Below are positions 10,603-23,290 of a stretch of 64,000 bases of DNA, piece after piece. Position 1 is the first letter of the stretch, and every line of letters starts with the position of its first letter. This stretch comes from Glutinoglossum americanum (lineage: Eukaryota > Ascomycota > Geoglossomycetes > Geoglossales > Geoglossaceae). Below the pieces are notes generated by a model that saw only the letters and a program-made list of their open reading frames with translations, was not told the DNA's origin and did no database searches. Location of the stretch: assembly GCA_020080175.1 (NCBI GenBank), contig JAGHQL010000045.1, positions 1 to 64,000 of the forward strand. Direction: 5' to 3'. The translations under genes were made by a program, and so were the position numbers.

Positions 10603-13600
10603 GATAAAAGACTAGGAATTGTGGGTAGCTAAAGCAGACATCTAATGAATACGCATGACTCAAAAGCGGATGAGGGTAAAAGCCCAAAGGGCTATCACTC
10701 ACCTTGTAGAAGCCTTGAAACGCGCAATTCAACTTTGTAGAGATCCTCCTAGAGCCGCTGGTGGCAGATGTCGAGAGCCCTGCAAAGAGTATTCCGCGCC
10801 ACAAAGAAATTTTTATCGCCTATCGACAAGGTCGGCGGCCGTGCTAAAACAATCCGGTCTGTACTCGTCTGACGTTACGAATGCCAAACGGCGGAGCGCT
10901 ACGTACTCGTACTCTCACGGATCTAGCATCCAAGAGTGTCGAAAGAATGAATGAACAATAGATACCGCGTCGTCAAAAACTGCAGATGGACTCCTGTTAG
11001 AGCGACGCGAGTAAGGCGCGGTGGAAATTAAATCCTCGTGACCGTGACGGGTGAGCAGAGAGTGCGTGTTAAAAAGGAAATACGACCCAGCGAGGGATGG
11101 ATGATGAAAGATTGACCGGAAAAGCTGTCGTAGAGAGGGTAGTCGTCCGGCGAAGACCCTCTCAGCCCAACAGAGTGAGCAATGGGATTATCGAAGGCTA
11201 GGGTCTAATCCCCGACGTCAGCAGGAATGGGGATAGGAATTGAAGAGCTCTGCACGCACTGCAGGTTTGGCGCGGATCGATGCTGGGAGTGCTGGAGATG
11301 CTGGAAATTTACAAATTAAAATAAGGGGCCCCTGTCCAGTTCGCAATAACCCTAAATCTTCACGCAAGGGACCACGCTCGGCAGAGAGACCGTCCAAACT
11401 CAAATTGTCATGGTGGACTAGCACCCAGAGGCTCTGAAAGGAAGCTGTATCGCGATCCCCTTTGGAAGTCCCAATATCTGCTCCACAGCAAAACACGGAG
11501 GTGGTACTCGTCCTTGATGGTTGACGTGACAGCGGTTTCGCCTTTTCGGCCGGACCCCGAACAGAGTTTCGCCTCGATTATCGCGATACGGTCAACGAAC
11601 TTCCGAACCTCGACACTATGCGCATCACCTCCTGGCGTTGCAGCTGTTGGGCACAAGAGAGTGTAGTGTAGTCTATCGCCGTATGTACAAGTATACTCGA
11701 CCTGCCGTGGAGGAGATGCGAGAGAAGGCTTACTATGTGCGTAGCGGGCGGCGGCGATTGCTCTTGGGGGTCGTTGGTATCAATAATCCTGGTGCAGGAT
11801 GAGAGCAGGGGGGACTGGATGAACAAGAAAAAGAGTGAAAAAGACCCTGGTGAAGGAATTAAATTAAGATGGGCGAATTGTTGGCGCTATAGCTCCGTGC
11901 TCCCTAGGACATTTAAAATCCACATTTACCACAAGGTCCAGAAAAAACCCCTTCCAGAGAAATGCAAAAAGAAATCGGGCAAGTGACTCGCTACAGGGAC
12001 GACGTATGGGAAGGGCGTCTTAGAGGAAAGGGGTGACCAGCCGCCAGATTGGTCCCCCATGAAACGACTGATGAGCAGGGTTGACGCTCTGCGGCAAGAT
12101 CCCGGATCTCCGGGGGTTGTAGCGGGTGCGGATCTGGGTCAGCCAACGAAGGATAGGGTGCACACTCCACGGAGCGCGGGCCCCTCATCCTCTCAGCAAG
12201 CGCATAACCAGGTAAAGAATAGGCCGAATAGGCCCCTCTCCTCAAAGAGTTGAGTTGAAGTTCACATTTCTTGGCACGGCTAATGCACGTCGAGGGGCTT
12301 GCCACCATTCGGAACATTGCAATTGGATACCGAGAGAGTGGGAAAAAGCATGGCCAGAACATGCAAGGGAAACACCCACACAATCTTCCTTCTTCATGCC
12401 CAGGATGTGCGCGAATCCCGGTTTTCGGGGACAAGTCGTTCACTAGGCAGGATAGCAGAATCGATGGGATCATTGGCGGAAAAACAAACTCCTTTTCCTC
12501 ACCCCTTTCCGAAGAAAAGATCACGATTGACGATTTCCGACAAGCTCTCGAGAACCCCAAGCGAGCGGCGAGGTTAGAAGCTTCTCGATAAGTAGGGTCA
12601 TTTACAAAGGGGGTAAGCGTTGGGGTACCTTGTTTCATGTCCGAGCGGGCCCCGACTGTGAAAAATAACAGTCGCACACTGACCAAGGAACGCGCCGCCC
12701 GCTGTTTGTTGTTAGTTGCGTGGTACCCGCGAAGAACAATCCCTGGCTCCAATCGTCACGTAGGGATATCCCCAATGTGGTGACGACGCCGGCCTCCATT
12801 AACGTAACGCACATGTCCTGACAGCGGCAGCAGAAATTCGCCAAAAAGCAAAGAACAGGAACCGACAGTCACGAGACCTCCAACCTCCACCGAGACTCCG
12901 CCAGGACTCCACCAAGAGGGCTCCACAACCACGCAGTAAGCGGACAGAAAGAACCTCCACGGTTCCCTCGAAACGGGAGATTAAGATTCAAGATCAGCGC
13001 GCCACGTCGAGCCCGCCTGGATGACTACGAGCCAGGTTCCTCTGAAGATCACGACCAAGCGAAGAACTCTCTTGAATCTTCTTACTGCGCAGTATGCCAC
13101 CCAGCTGATGTGAGACATGATAATAAGCCCGAGGGCAACTCGACACGGAGTTCAAATCAATCAATCGGACATTTTTCTCCTCAGCTCGGCCCCCAGAACC
13201 CTGGTAGTGGGGTGGTACAGAGTCTCCGTACCCTACACACAATACAGTACGAGCAGAGAGCGCTGTGTAGCAGCAAAAACCTCCAGTGCACAGGCTATAT
13301 TCCACAGCCGGTTAGAATACTCCGTAGTACCCCCGAACATTCGGGACCCGAAGGCTGAGCCGTTATATAACTAACACAAACATCGGCATGCAGAGCGGTC
13401 CCGCCCGCCGTCATACATAAACCGCCCTAAAACCAACCATTTCCCAGGGATCCTCCCAGCAAAGAAACTGAAATTTGACCGCAGAGAGAAAAAAAAAGTA
13501 AGATTTGCAATCCCAACTTCCCGCTGGGCGCGCAAGCGTTGGTGCGGCCCCCCGCGCGCTTGACCTCTTTTTTGTCCCTACTTTCTCGCGAGATGGAGAA

Positions 13601-14370
13601 AGTTGGGTCGGGCTTATTATGTAGGCACTTTTTTTTCGTCCCGTCCCGCATTCCCACCACCACTACATAAACACTTTTTTTGCCCCCGTTGGGAAATAGA
13701 TTTTTTTTTTTTTTTTTCTGGCTGCAGCAGCCCTGCTCATCTGCCTTCGCGCTCGTGCGCTAGGCAGAGGCGGACCCAGCAGCGCGGTCTGAACACGAAC
13801 GCGACGCGGAGATGGCTATCGTGTCAAAAAAAAAATAATTAAAAAAAGGCTTTCCATGCTGTCGGTCGTGCTTCAGGGCTGCATGATCCGTCCCCACCCG
13901 ATCTGCATCTTTTTTTTTCTCTTCCCCTCTCAGGACCATTGCGTCCGTGAGACTCCGCTTTTCATGTAGCTCCGTATGTGGGTACATGGTTTTTCTCCTG
14001 CGAACGCCTTGGTGGCATATCGTTACCCCATCCTAGCTCGGGAACCGAGCGCAGGACGGATGGGTTGCTTGAAAGAAGGTATGCGGAGGACCCCCAAAGA
14101 AAAGACGGGATGGGATGAGGATGAGGTTCGAATGCCCATGTTTAAGCGAGGGGGCTTATATACGATAAGGGGGGAGTGAAACAACATTTTACATTTTATA
14201 TCTTTTCTTCTTTTCCCCTCCTCTCGCAGTGTTACAATATATTCGGAACCTGAGATGGTTTCGCCGGTCCGTAAATGCATTGAACAACAATCCCAAACTG
14301 GCACCGGAACTATCCAGACGAGATTGCAAGGTCTTCCGCAACGACACCAGCAACAACGAAACAAACGCGG
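10603..14370. other. 3.8-kb gene-free stretch
   Basis: No reading frame here shows a domain or sensible splice structure. The longest open frame (12752-11991, minus, 253 codons) has an amino-acid make-up like random translation of mixed sequence. From about 13,600 to 13,930 there are T and A homopolymers (T18 near 13,699 and A9 near 13,828). The 10.6-11.2 kb part should be the promoter of the 1338-aa gene. The rest could be decayed sequence or a long untranslated region. Confidence 0.5.
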
Positions 14371-16177
14371 TCACAGTTCATCCTTCCCTCTCGGCTTCTC
14401 CTCGTCCGCGCTGTCGCAGACAGCGGGCGTCCCAACTTCCATCCTGTATACGCATTTCTCCTGTTCCATGACCTTCCAGATCTCGTCTTTCTCCGCGCAG
14501 CCCAGCACCACGAGCGTGCTTCTACTTGGTCCGTTCCAACAGTGATTCCCGCCCTCGTAGCGCAGAGCCACGTGGTCTCCTGACCCGAGACCCTTGCCAT
14601 CAGACGGGATCTCGTCATCGACGAAGATCTTATCGATGGATACAAAGTTACCCAATCCAGTGTTGGCTCCGCCCTTCTTTGGCTTCTGGGTAACGCCGCC
14701 CAGCCAGCAAAGCTCGTATATGTATTCGCCTGAATCTTTGGAGAAACATTGGCCCTTCAATGCACGGAAGACATCATCGACACCGTAGTCTTTTGTAAGA
14801 TCCTCCTGGTGATTGGTTAACTGAGATTTCCTGCTGTTTACGTCGTTTCTAGCCGCATCAAGAGCCTCTCTGGCTTGGGTAACAGCCTTTGAATCCGATG
14901 TTGAGCTATGGTGAGCATCTGCAAGGAGACCATTCTGTACCATGAAGACACGGAGATCTCGTAGTTTATTGTCAATCCATGTCCTGAGAGGCTTTGGCAA
15001 ATACTCTTCGAATTTATACACTGGCAATTGATTAGAACAGGAGACCCGCAGAAAAAGGTATCATGAAACCAAATGACTTACAGACGTCAGTGTCACCCAG
15101 TTCTTCGCCTTCCCACTCCTCCCATCTGATGCCATTCTCCTTGTCATCAGGCTTAGAAATCTCGTCAAGGTCTCTATCTTGAGCGGCACGGTCGACATCT
15201 GGATTGGCGTTCTTTCTGACCACGAATTCCTCCCAGCTCCTAACGGCTCTCTTCACGCCTTCATCATTGAAGTTTGGATTGTATTCTTCCTGGAACTTAT
15301 AGAGGATGGCCTCGAGCTCTTGAACCCTTTCTAGAGCAGTGTCTCGTTGGCTTCGAACGTCAATAAGAGCTGTTCGCAGCTCCTCAATCCGCCCCTTCGC
15401 AAGGTTCGCCAGGACGCTGATCCTACCGCCTTTTGCTGGCCCCTTTACAAGCCTGGCCTTCTCGCTTCTTTCCACGTCTGCTAACTGCCTCTCCTGATCC
15501 CCAACCTTTAATTCCAAGGTTCTTATCTCGATCTGTAGTACTCCAATTCCATCCTCGATCTCCTTTCTCAGCCTAGAAGATTGTCGAACGAGCTCTTTCC
15601 GCGCTTTTTGGCCAGATCTAAGAGCCTTTTTCCGTTGCTCGTCCTGTTTCCTCCATTCCTTACCAATCTCTTTGCACTTATTCTCGCACACTATCCCCCC
15701 TGCCGACTCCCACTCATCACTCCCATCGCAGCAAAGGTCGTAGTCACATACGCCATCATTGACGTATGTGAAAGGTATGTAACCAGGTCGATGTCCCTTG
15801 TTATTACAGTAGAACCCTGGCAAAGCCAACGGAGACCTTTCTTCGGGTGATGACGGAGAGAGTGCCGAAAGATGGGCGCAGGCGGAAGTCCCAGGCTCGT
15901 CAGAGCCATCTGGGCAGTCGCAATAGTCGTCGTTAATTTGGGAAAAGTTAATATGGTGAGAGGGATTCGAAATGCAAGTGAAGGTGCCATCGGATTTATA
16001 GAACTTTGCAACTATTATGAGCTGTCAATTCATTGGTCTCTCCTTCCTTGGTGCTCATGCTAAGAGAGAATAAAGGGACTGACATTCGGGACCAACCCCT
16101 CTAGGGCCAGTGCTCTCCGCCACAATCACCGACCCAACAGCGGTCCCAATAAGTAAAAAAGTGTTTAACTTCCTCAT
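14371..16177 (-). CDS. gtb1: glucosidase II beta subunit (PRKCSH/Gtb1)
   Basis: Exons 16177-16084, 16011-15082 and 15020-14371, 557 aa. Introns are 72 nt (GTCAGT...AATAG) and 61 nt (GTAAGT...GCCAG). An N-terminal signal peptide (MRKLNTFLLIGTAVGSVIVA) is followed by RGVGPEFAKFYKSDGTFTC and two cysteine-rich LDL-receptor class A-like modules with DDYCDCPDGSDEP and VCDYDLCCDGSDEW. A long coiled coil (about aa 115-240) and a C-terminal mannose-6-phosphate-receptor-like (MRH) domain come next, with GQCF and YIYELCWLGGVTQK. The protein ends in KDEL, an ER-retention signal. The family partners the catalytic alpha subunit to trim glucose from N-glycans during calnexin quality control. Both splice joins restore strongly conserved sequence, so the model is firm. 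Confidence 0.95.
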
Positions 16178-16411
16178 TCTGCCTCGAATTTCGAGCCAGT
16201 TTCTCGCAATGAATCTCCGTTCGATGGCGAGTCTGTTTCGATAACCGTGTCGAGATGTCTGCTGACTCAGCGATATTTTTCTCACGCTAAAATACAATAT
16301 AAATATCACTTATCTGAGGAAATACAATAATTAAACCACAATACGCCATTTTTTCTATAGTAATACTATATACAGCATGAGTAAAACGAGGTATACACAA
16401 CATTCATCCAT

Positions 16412-17492
16412 TCATCTCTTTGCACCGGCCGGTATAGAATATCCACGAGTCATAAAGTCACCGTCCTTACGGGTTACCGACCCGCCTGAAGAGAAGAGGC
16501 TCTTCAAGTTGTCGTTCATCCCTAACTTCCGCTTCTTGATCCGTTCTTTCTCATCTTCGAGTACCTTAGCGGTCAAAGATGCTGTGGCGGCATTCTTGAT
16601 ACCTGCCCGAGGCGTCGCAGTACCACTACTAGGCTGAGGAGTTACGGGTTTCGACGCGTTCTTGGTGATATCTATTTCAGCAACAGGCGTCACACCAATA
16701 GCGGGCTCGGTCCCCCCGTCATGGTTCTTCTTCCGTTTCTTGTTTGATCCAGGCGCTTTCTTCAATGAGTGTGTAAGACCACTCTCCTTGAGGTTCTTTA
16801 TCCTAGTCGCGAGCCTTGCAATATCGACCGGAGCAGTTGGCAGTATGGGAATAATGTTTTCGCTACTGAATGGTTTGTTGCACTGGTTTTGTGCGTCAGA
16901 GATTGCGCAAAGCAGGGTAATTCAGTGAGATTCCAAACCTGTAAGCAACTCTCCGCTAAAACTTCTTTCAGCGCGATCTCCGAGAAAGCATGTCCACAGG
17001 GAACCAAATAGACTGCCTTCACTCCGGGTCCGAGCTCTTTTCTTGCGATTGGACAAACCCATTTCTCTTCCTTCTGCATGTTCCCCCCTTTCCGAACAGA
17101 GCTCACCTCCCCCACTACTTCAAACTTGACTTCCACAACATCCCGAATGCTCTTAACTCGGCCTTCAAGCACCTCTTCGTTATCACTTTTGATCCTACCT
17201 GGCGTACCATCATCCGCCGGCAAGAGATATTCTAGAACAGCATCCTTGTTATAAAGTTTGCCGGATGAGTCGGAGACTATCGGGGTTGCCAAAGGTCGCT
17301 GTGATAATGGACAGGTTGTCCAGTAGTATTCTTGCTGGTTATTCTGAGTTTCTTTCAGTTCTGTTGTTGTAGGGTTACGAGCTGCCTCCTTGACAAGTTC
17401 ACGACGTGTGGGAATACTAGAGAGCGGAATCAGATCCCCCATATCATAACACCGAAGAGGTCGCTAGCTTACCTGCCGCCATCATTACCCAT
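16412..17492 (-). CDS. rtf2: replication termination factor 2 (Rtf2)
   Basis: Exons 17492-17473, 17416-16939 and 16882-16412, 322 aa, with two 56-nt introns (GTAAGC...TCTAG and GTTTGG...ACCAG). The tiny first exon encodes MGNDGG, joining to SIPTRRELVKEAAR, the conserved Rtf2 start. The RING-like Rtf2 domain shows TTCPLSQRPL, WVCPIARKEL, VYLVPCGHAFSE and CLQCNKPF, the expected zinc ligands in order. The C-terminus is basic and disordered (KKRKKNH) and probably nuclear. Rtf2 acts at stalled replication forks (S. pombe RTS1 barrier) and in mRNA splicing in yeasts. The gene is divergent from the Trf4-type gene, with 877 bp between starts. Confidence 0.93.
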
Positions 17493-18369
17493 CTTGAGCT
17501 GTCCCACGGTTTTATAACTGAGTAAACGATGTGGCGAAGTGGCTGTTACAAAAGGAAGTTCAAGAGTAATGATGGTTTTGAGGCTGATTGGTGAGTGAAG
17601 CGAGCTAATATATATGCATTGCCTCCAGAAAGCACAGAGCACGCCCAACTTTCTCAGTTAATAATTACCAGCCAGTATCGGTAGTAAGTGTCAGTTTCAA
17701 AGTTTCCAAGGTCATTACAGTTATGCCATATGCTGAGGGAGAACCCACACATCATAAAGCCGTGGATTTAACAAAATTCATGACTAGATACCACAGCCAC
17801 AATTGATGCATGCTATCAATACAATCTGTGAGAGGGCACGTGCCAAAAAAAATAGGTATCGTGGTACCTCAGATGTAAGGCTCAAATGTGAGGACTATAT
17901 CATAGCTTCAATCATTAGACCCAAAGTATTCATCTAGAGAGATGCGTCTCCCCATTAAACGTTTATGCTTAACGGCGTTTCGCTTAGAAGGGAGTGACTT
18001 GTTGCCCAGATCGGTCTAGCTCTTGCTCCGCTATCGGGCTAAACCCAACACAACTTTTTATCGCACCTTCCATGGACAGTATCCTAACCCAACCATAAAG
18101 GCTAGGTACCCTGTACTCCGACCACGAGCCATCCCAAGGATCGCTGATATAGTCTGAGATACGGACTCGTACAGTTTTGCGTAGAGCATTTCAGCGCAAA
18201 GACTAAACGCCGAGGTATCGCAATTGCGGACATCCCAGGACTCACCAGTCCAAACCTACAAGATTAACATCCACATATATACCCCAGAGCAAGCTCCACC
18301 CTGCATATAGCTTTCGAACAGGAGAGAGCGTATCTCAACTAACAAAATCTTCAAGTCCTAAACAGAAAC
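17493..18369. promoter_or_regulatory. shared upstream region of Rtf2 and Trf4-type genes
   Basis: 877 bp between two divergent start codons. AT-rich next to Rtf2, with a TATATATGCA stretch near 17610. Pyrimidine and CA-rich tracts lie close to the Trf4 start (ACATCCACATATATACCCC near 18,270), typical of fungal 5' leaders. No operator can be assigned from sequence alone. Confidence 0.4.
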
Positions 18370-21300
18370 ATGTCTGGCTATTGGGCTCGAGGTTCAGGTC
18401 CTCCGCCGCCTCCTCCAGGACAACCGCCACCTCTGCCTGCGCCTCCACCGAATTTTGTGTTTAGTGCGGGAACACCCCAGATATCTGCGGTATATCCGGC
18501 GGGGGACCACAGAACTCAGTTCACATTTCGCAATGGGGATAACACGACTCCAACGTTTCCAACTCACGGGCAGATGCCACATCAGCAAGTACCTCCTTCA
18601 CCACGCTCCTATCGGGCAAACGGACAACCCCGCCGCGACCGCCGCAAGACCCGTGAAGAGAAACGTGATTTTAGAGGTCGAGGCGGTTATTTCAGAGGCC
18701 GGGTCCGTGGGGCTCATGAACGTCCGTTGATGATGACACGCCGAGAGGTGACACCTGAGCGATTTCCCGGAATGGGAGAAGGTCGCGATGGCAAGTTCAT
18801 TGCTTTGGATGATGTATCTGACAGCGATGAACAAGATATGGAATTCGATTCTCTCTCAGATAGGGAGCTTTCCGCTGATCAACAAGCTGATCAACAAGCA
18901 AAGACCGAGGAGCCTGAAGAAACCGAACAGATGGCCTCTATCGCTAACGAGCCATCTCGAAAGAAACACGTTAGACCAGCTAACGGAGTCCAGAACGCCG
19001 ATAACGCCAGTCTCCCGAAATGGTCCAACCCGGATCCATATACCGTACTTCCGCCCACCGAAGAAGTACAGAGGAAGAAGAAAGATGTTGTCAAGCTCAT
19101 TCGAAAGGCGCGCCTCTTGCCAAAGAAAGAGGAGACGAGTAACTCTATCATTGACAATGATGACTTCATCTCTTTTAATTTTGATGACGAAGAGAAGCAA
19201 GAATCCGATGTTGAATCTTCTCATAGCCGCAGCGGCGGCGAAGCAGTGGTAGGCGCTCCAACAGGGCCTCGCTCCAACCGCGTTGAGCGTTTCAGTCACC
19301 GCGATCACTTCCAGCAGCAACACATGCGGCCAGGTGCTCCAGGTCTAGCTACGAAAACGCTTACTTCCTCTTCGCTCCCGCCTCCGCCATTAACTGGTGT
19401 TTCTAATCATCTTCTACCGCCACGACCCATTCCACCCGCACAGCTTTCCGAAGATCAAAGCATACCACCTAAATCAGGAAAATCGTCGATCCGGGAAGTC
19501 CCAATAGACGTCTGGCCGCCTCCTGACACTTCTGCTGCACTTGGAAATCGGAAGAGAACACACGACGACAGAATCAAGGATGAAAGCTCAAGAGACTTCT
19601 ACCGAGGTGGAGGAAATTCCGCACTCCCAGACGGAACCATTGTGCCAAAGTGGGCCCCGCGTTCGGGCAGCAACCCAACGCCTTGGTGTCAAATTGATCA
19701 CTCAAGAACCGAGAACTTTGGTTTTTGGTGAGTCTACTTCGGCCTCTGAATCGAGCTCCCGCCCCCCTACGTTTCTCACTGACAAGGCTGGCAGGCTTCA
19801 TAAAGAGATATGCGACTTCTACGAATATATCCGACCCCAGAATTTCGAACAAGCTGTTCGAACAGAGCTCGTAGAGGAACTCCGAGCTGCAGTTCGGACC
19901 AAGTGGCCTGACTCTGATATCCTCAGCTTCGGATCTTTTGCAGCTGGGCTTTATCTTCCGGACTCAGACATGGACTTGGTCATGGTCTCAAATTCGTACA
20001 TAAGGGAAGGTTACCCGCGTCTTCATACCAAAAACCATCTCCACGACTTCCGCCATTTCATCGCAGAGCGTGATATCTCGGTGATAGGCTCTACGGACGT
20101 TGTCGCGAAGGCAAAGGTTCCTCTAGTTAAATATGTAGACCGGAGGACGGGTTTAAAAGTAGACGTCTCTTTCGAAAACGACTCTGGGCTCCATGCCGTC
20201 CAGACGTTTCATTCATGGAAAGCCACATTTCCCGCGATGCCCATCATTGTTTCCGTCATCAAACATTTCCTCGCCATGAGAGGACTAAATGAGGTTTTCA
20301 CTGGTGGCTTGGGGGGTTTCTCTGTCACCTGCCTCGTGGTGAGCCTACTACAGAACATGCCGCAATACGCAAGCGGGGCCTTCACTGCTGAACATCACCT
20401 GGGGGAAGTCTTGATGGAATTCTTGGATCTCTACGGAAATTTGCTGAACCTTAACAAGACTGCTATAAGAGTCGACCGTCCAGGATATATTGAGAAGGTA
20501 AGAAAAACCTCTTCCCTCTACAATCCGAGTTATCTAACAACAACCAAATAGCGTACGATGCTCAATGCACCGTACCAGAGCGCGGAGAGGCAAAACCGCT
20601 TGTGTATTATTGACCCGCATAATCCCGACAACGATCTCACGGGAGGCAGCAAAAATATACACACCATACGCCGCTGCTTTTCATGGGCCTACGACGCTCT
20701 CCAGCGGAGAATGGCAACTCTTCGGAAGTTAGACTTTGAGAGCCGGAAGGGCCAAAGCCTTCTTGGCGAGATCTTCGCGGGAGATTACGGAAATTTCGAC
20801 GACCAAAGAGAACGCTTGGGGGCGGTTTTTACGCGGAGGTGGGAGATTGAACAACATCCTAGACATCCATATATCACTACTGACAGTAGTGGGATGCCAT
20901 AGTGACAATCGCCCGCCAACTCTGGGACTACAAAGTACCAATCCGGCTCCAGAGAACGGATCCAAAGGGAAAGGCCCCCCGCCACGTACAAAGCAACCGA
21001 GCCTAAAGAGGAAGACTAAGGGCGATGGTACGACTGAAAGCGACAAGACAGAGCATGGAAAGAAAAGATCAAAGAAGAAAGTGATATCACTTCGAGACCG
21101 TGCAAGCGATTTCAAACGGCAGTTTCCAGAGATCGAGGGCATCCCCTCGGAGCTAAGCAAGAAACAGAGGAAGCAGATGCTGAACCACTGGAAGTCGAAG
21201 AAGGCTGCGATGGAAGCGATGGAAGAGGGGCAAGGGATTGAAGGGAGGAAGGAGAAGGCGAAAGATAAGGTTAAGACACACACCGCACTCGATTGGGACG

Positions 21301-21452
21301 AACTAAAGGCCAAGGCCCTATCCACCGCGGGAGAGATAGTGTTAACCCCAAGAATCGACCACTTCCGAAAGAAGTTGCCGATTACCCATCGAGCTGGAGC
21401 TGCGAAACCTTTGGCCGGCGCTACTCGCTCTGACCCCATCGAGGTGGATTAA
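18370..21452 (+). CDS. trf4: non-canonical poly(A) polymerase, Trf4/Cid14 type (TRAMP complex)
   Basis: Exons 18370-19727, 19795-20497, 20552-20838 and 20903-21452, 965 aa. Introns are 67, 54 and 64 nt. The last one (GTGGGA...CCATAG with a TACTGAC branch site) bypasses a stop at 20900 and joins the basic C-terminal tail (PEIEGIPSELSKKQRKQMLN). Aa 1-450 are disordered, with Pro-rich and RGG-like parts. From about aa 454 comes the nucleotidyltransferase core, with GSFAAGLYLPDSDMD (metal-binding Asp near 511 and 513) and a third Asp in VDVSFEN. The PAP-associated helical domain ends with NPDNDLTGGS. In yeasts this enzyme adds short oligo(A) tails to aberrant nuclear RNAs and hands them to the exosome with an Air protein and Mtr4. 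The unspliced 20900 stop would give a shorter protein lacking the basic tail. Confidence 0.92.
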
Positions 21453-22809
21453 TCCTTCCGGCTAGCTCCCGAATTGGGTTAGAGTTCTAGGGGTTAATTG
21501 AGCTTTCGCCCTCAGAACAATTACATGGCTAAGTGGCTCTATCCGGTTATAATAGCTCCAGCGTTTTTTTGTTCCAACATCGGTTGCTTCGGCCTCGAAA
21601 CCTCACGGTGTTGTTCCTTGTACTATTAGTAGAAGGCCGATTGCTGGTCATGTTCCCGCTTTAAGGAAGAGGATATGGGGGGGGGTTTTTTGAGAGACCC
21701 TACATTACACTAGCTTTAGAATACTCTTCTTTTTACCTACCCACTTTTCCTGAAGCGTTCCATATCCCGCACATCTGTTTCTGCATCTAGACCGAGTGAC
21801 TTTGAAAGCTTGCTCCGCTCGATTCCCGCACAGCTGACTCGAACAGCAGAGCTTGCAGGCCGGCGATAGCGCCGACGTCAATCCTATTCGCCGTCGAAGA
21901 CTACTATCTCGCCTCTCGAAAGAGAGACAGTAAGTTACTTCTTTCCTTCCCCCCCTCTCCTCTCTCCCACTTTTACCATCCTTACCTTACCCTCCTACCA
22001 ATCTAAAAGCGGGGAATTCAGAACAGCCTATATCGTCCAGAGGCATCTTTCTTCGGTGAAGAGAGGTGTCTTTCGGGGATGTAGGGGCTTTTTTTTTTTC
22101 CTCTGCTGGATGGTAGGGGGTAGGGCGGAGGCGGGGTGGGGTGGGGTGAGACGGGGGGGCTCTTTTCTCATCGCAGTGGAGCTCGCTATTTGCGGGACTG
22201 CGGGGAGGGAGGAGGGGGTGGTGTGGTAGGCAGTGCGGGGTTGGATGGGCTTGCGAGGAAAGGGAAAGGGGGAGGCAGGGAGTTGGGGATAACCGTGGGC
22301 GAAGGAGGATATTTGGCCCTGCTCAAATCCTCGCAGGCGCTCGGAGCTACTCCAGGCTACCAATAGAAAGGCCATGCTTTTATTTCAGCAATTTTAGATC
22401 TGTCTCGAGAATACATGTGTGAATAGAGCAAAACGCCACATCCCAGCCAATCGGCCAACCAACCCACAGGAAAAATACCAAAAAAGCCCAACGACAGGAG
22501 AGAAGGGGCACGTCGCAAAAGCATATATATATCTCTCTCTCCGCCGAGCTCCAGTGGGCTTCGGAATTGTCCTGCCCTATATACACCCATCCGTACCCCG
22601 CCATGTCGGCTGAGAGGATGAGTCCCAAAACTCCGGGGTTGAGAGCGCATACATGAAAAGAGGGGGAGTGAGCCGCCGCCAAAAGATCGCCAGTAGGGTA
22701 AGAGTATACAATGACAACAACGTGTAGCCCCCCAGCCGGATGCCTAGTACGTAGTTGAGGGGGAAAAAAAGACCAGTGGCTCCACCACCCGCCCCACTTC
22801 CCACTTCAC
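21453..22809. other. convergent intergenic region with G-rich tract
   Basis: 1.36 kb between the 3' ends of the Trf4-type gene and the small membrane protein gene. It contains a T10 run at about 22090-22099 followed by a strongly G-rich block (listed separately) and CT microsatellite near 22535. No convincing gene. Short frames on the minus strand (22682-22028) have no domain. Confidence 0.5.
22116..22159 (+). repeat. G-run cluster, G-quadruplex-type motif
   Basis: On the plus strand six runs of G (5, 3, 4, 4, 4 and 7 bases at 22116-22120, 22123-22125, 22133-22136, 22138-22141, 22143-22146 and 22153-22159) lie within 44 bases, separated by 1-7 bases. The pattern meets the usual rule for an intramolecular G-quadruplex. 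It lies between two convergent genes, so a role in termination or replication pausing is possible but unproven. Confidence 0.6.
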
Positions 22810-23259
22810 TCACTCATCCTCATAACCCGTAACGGGGGTATACCTCCTCCGTTCCCTCGCGGTCTGCAAAACAACCCCACCACCAATCAGCAAACCCACA
22901 CCCACACCCACACCCACAGAGGTTGAGAGAGAGAGAGAGAGAAGCAACTCACAGCCATCCACCCCTGCACCCACGGCCTCACCGCCGCATAAACCAACAA
23001 CCCCACCGTCGCGAAAATAAAAATAAAAACAACCGCCTCGTCCTTCCTCGAATCGCGCTCTACTCCCCCACCCCACAACGTCAGCCAGCCCCCTACCCCA
23101 CAAAACCCCCCACACCCCCAAAAAAAAAGAAAAGAAAAGATTCGACCCACGAAAACAAACCGTAAACACGTCCTCCTCCCGCACCCCCTCGCACGCAGGG
23201 AGGCGGTACCCGAGGCAGAACTGGCGGTTGCAGTCGTTGCAGGTCGGCGGGCGGGGGGC

Positions 23260-23290
<31 letters not shown>

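Noticed and set aside
11991-12752. 253-codon open frame on the minus strand
   Set aside because: No domain, no splice context, and mixed composition with Cys, Arg, Pro and Ser in random-like order. Long frames arise by chance in GC-balanced DNA.
14115-14135. GGTTCGAAT sequence, possible tRNA T-arm
   Set aside because: The flanking bases do not pair and no tRNA body is present.
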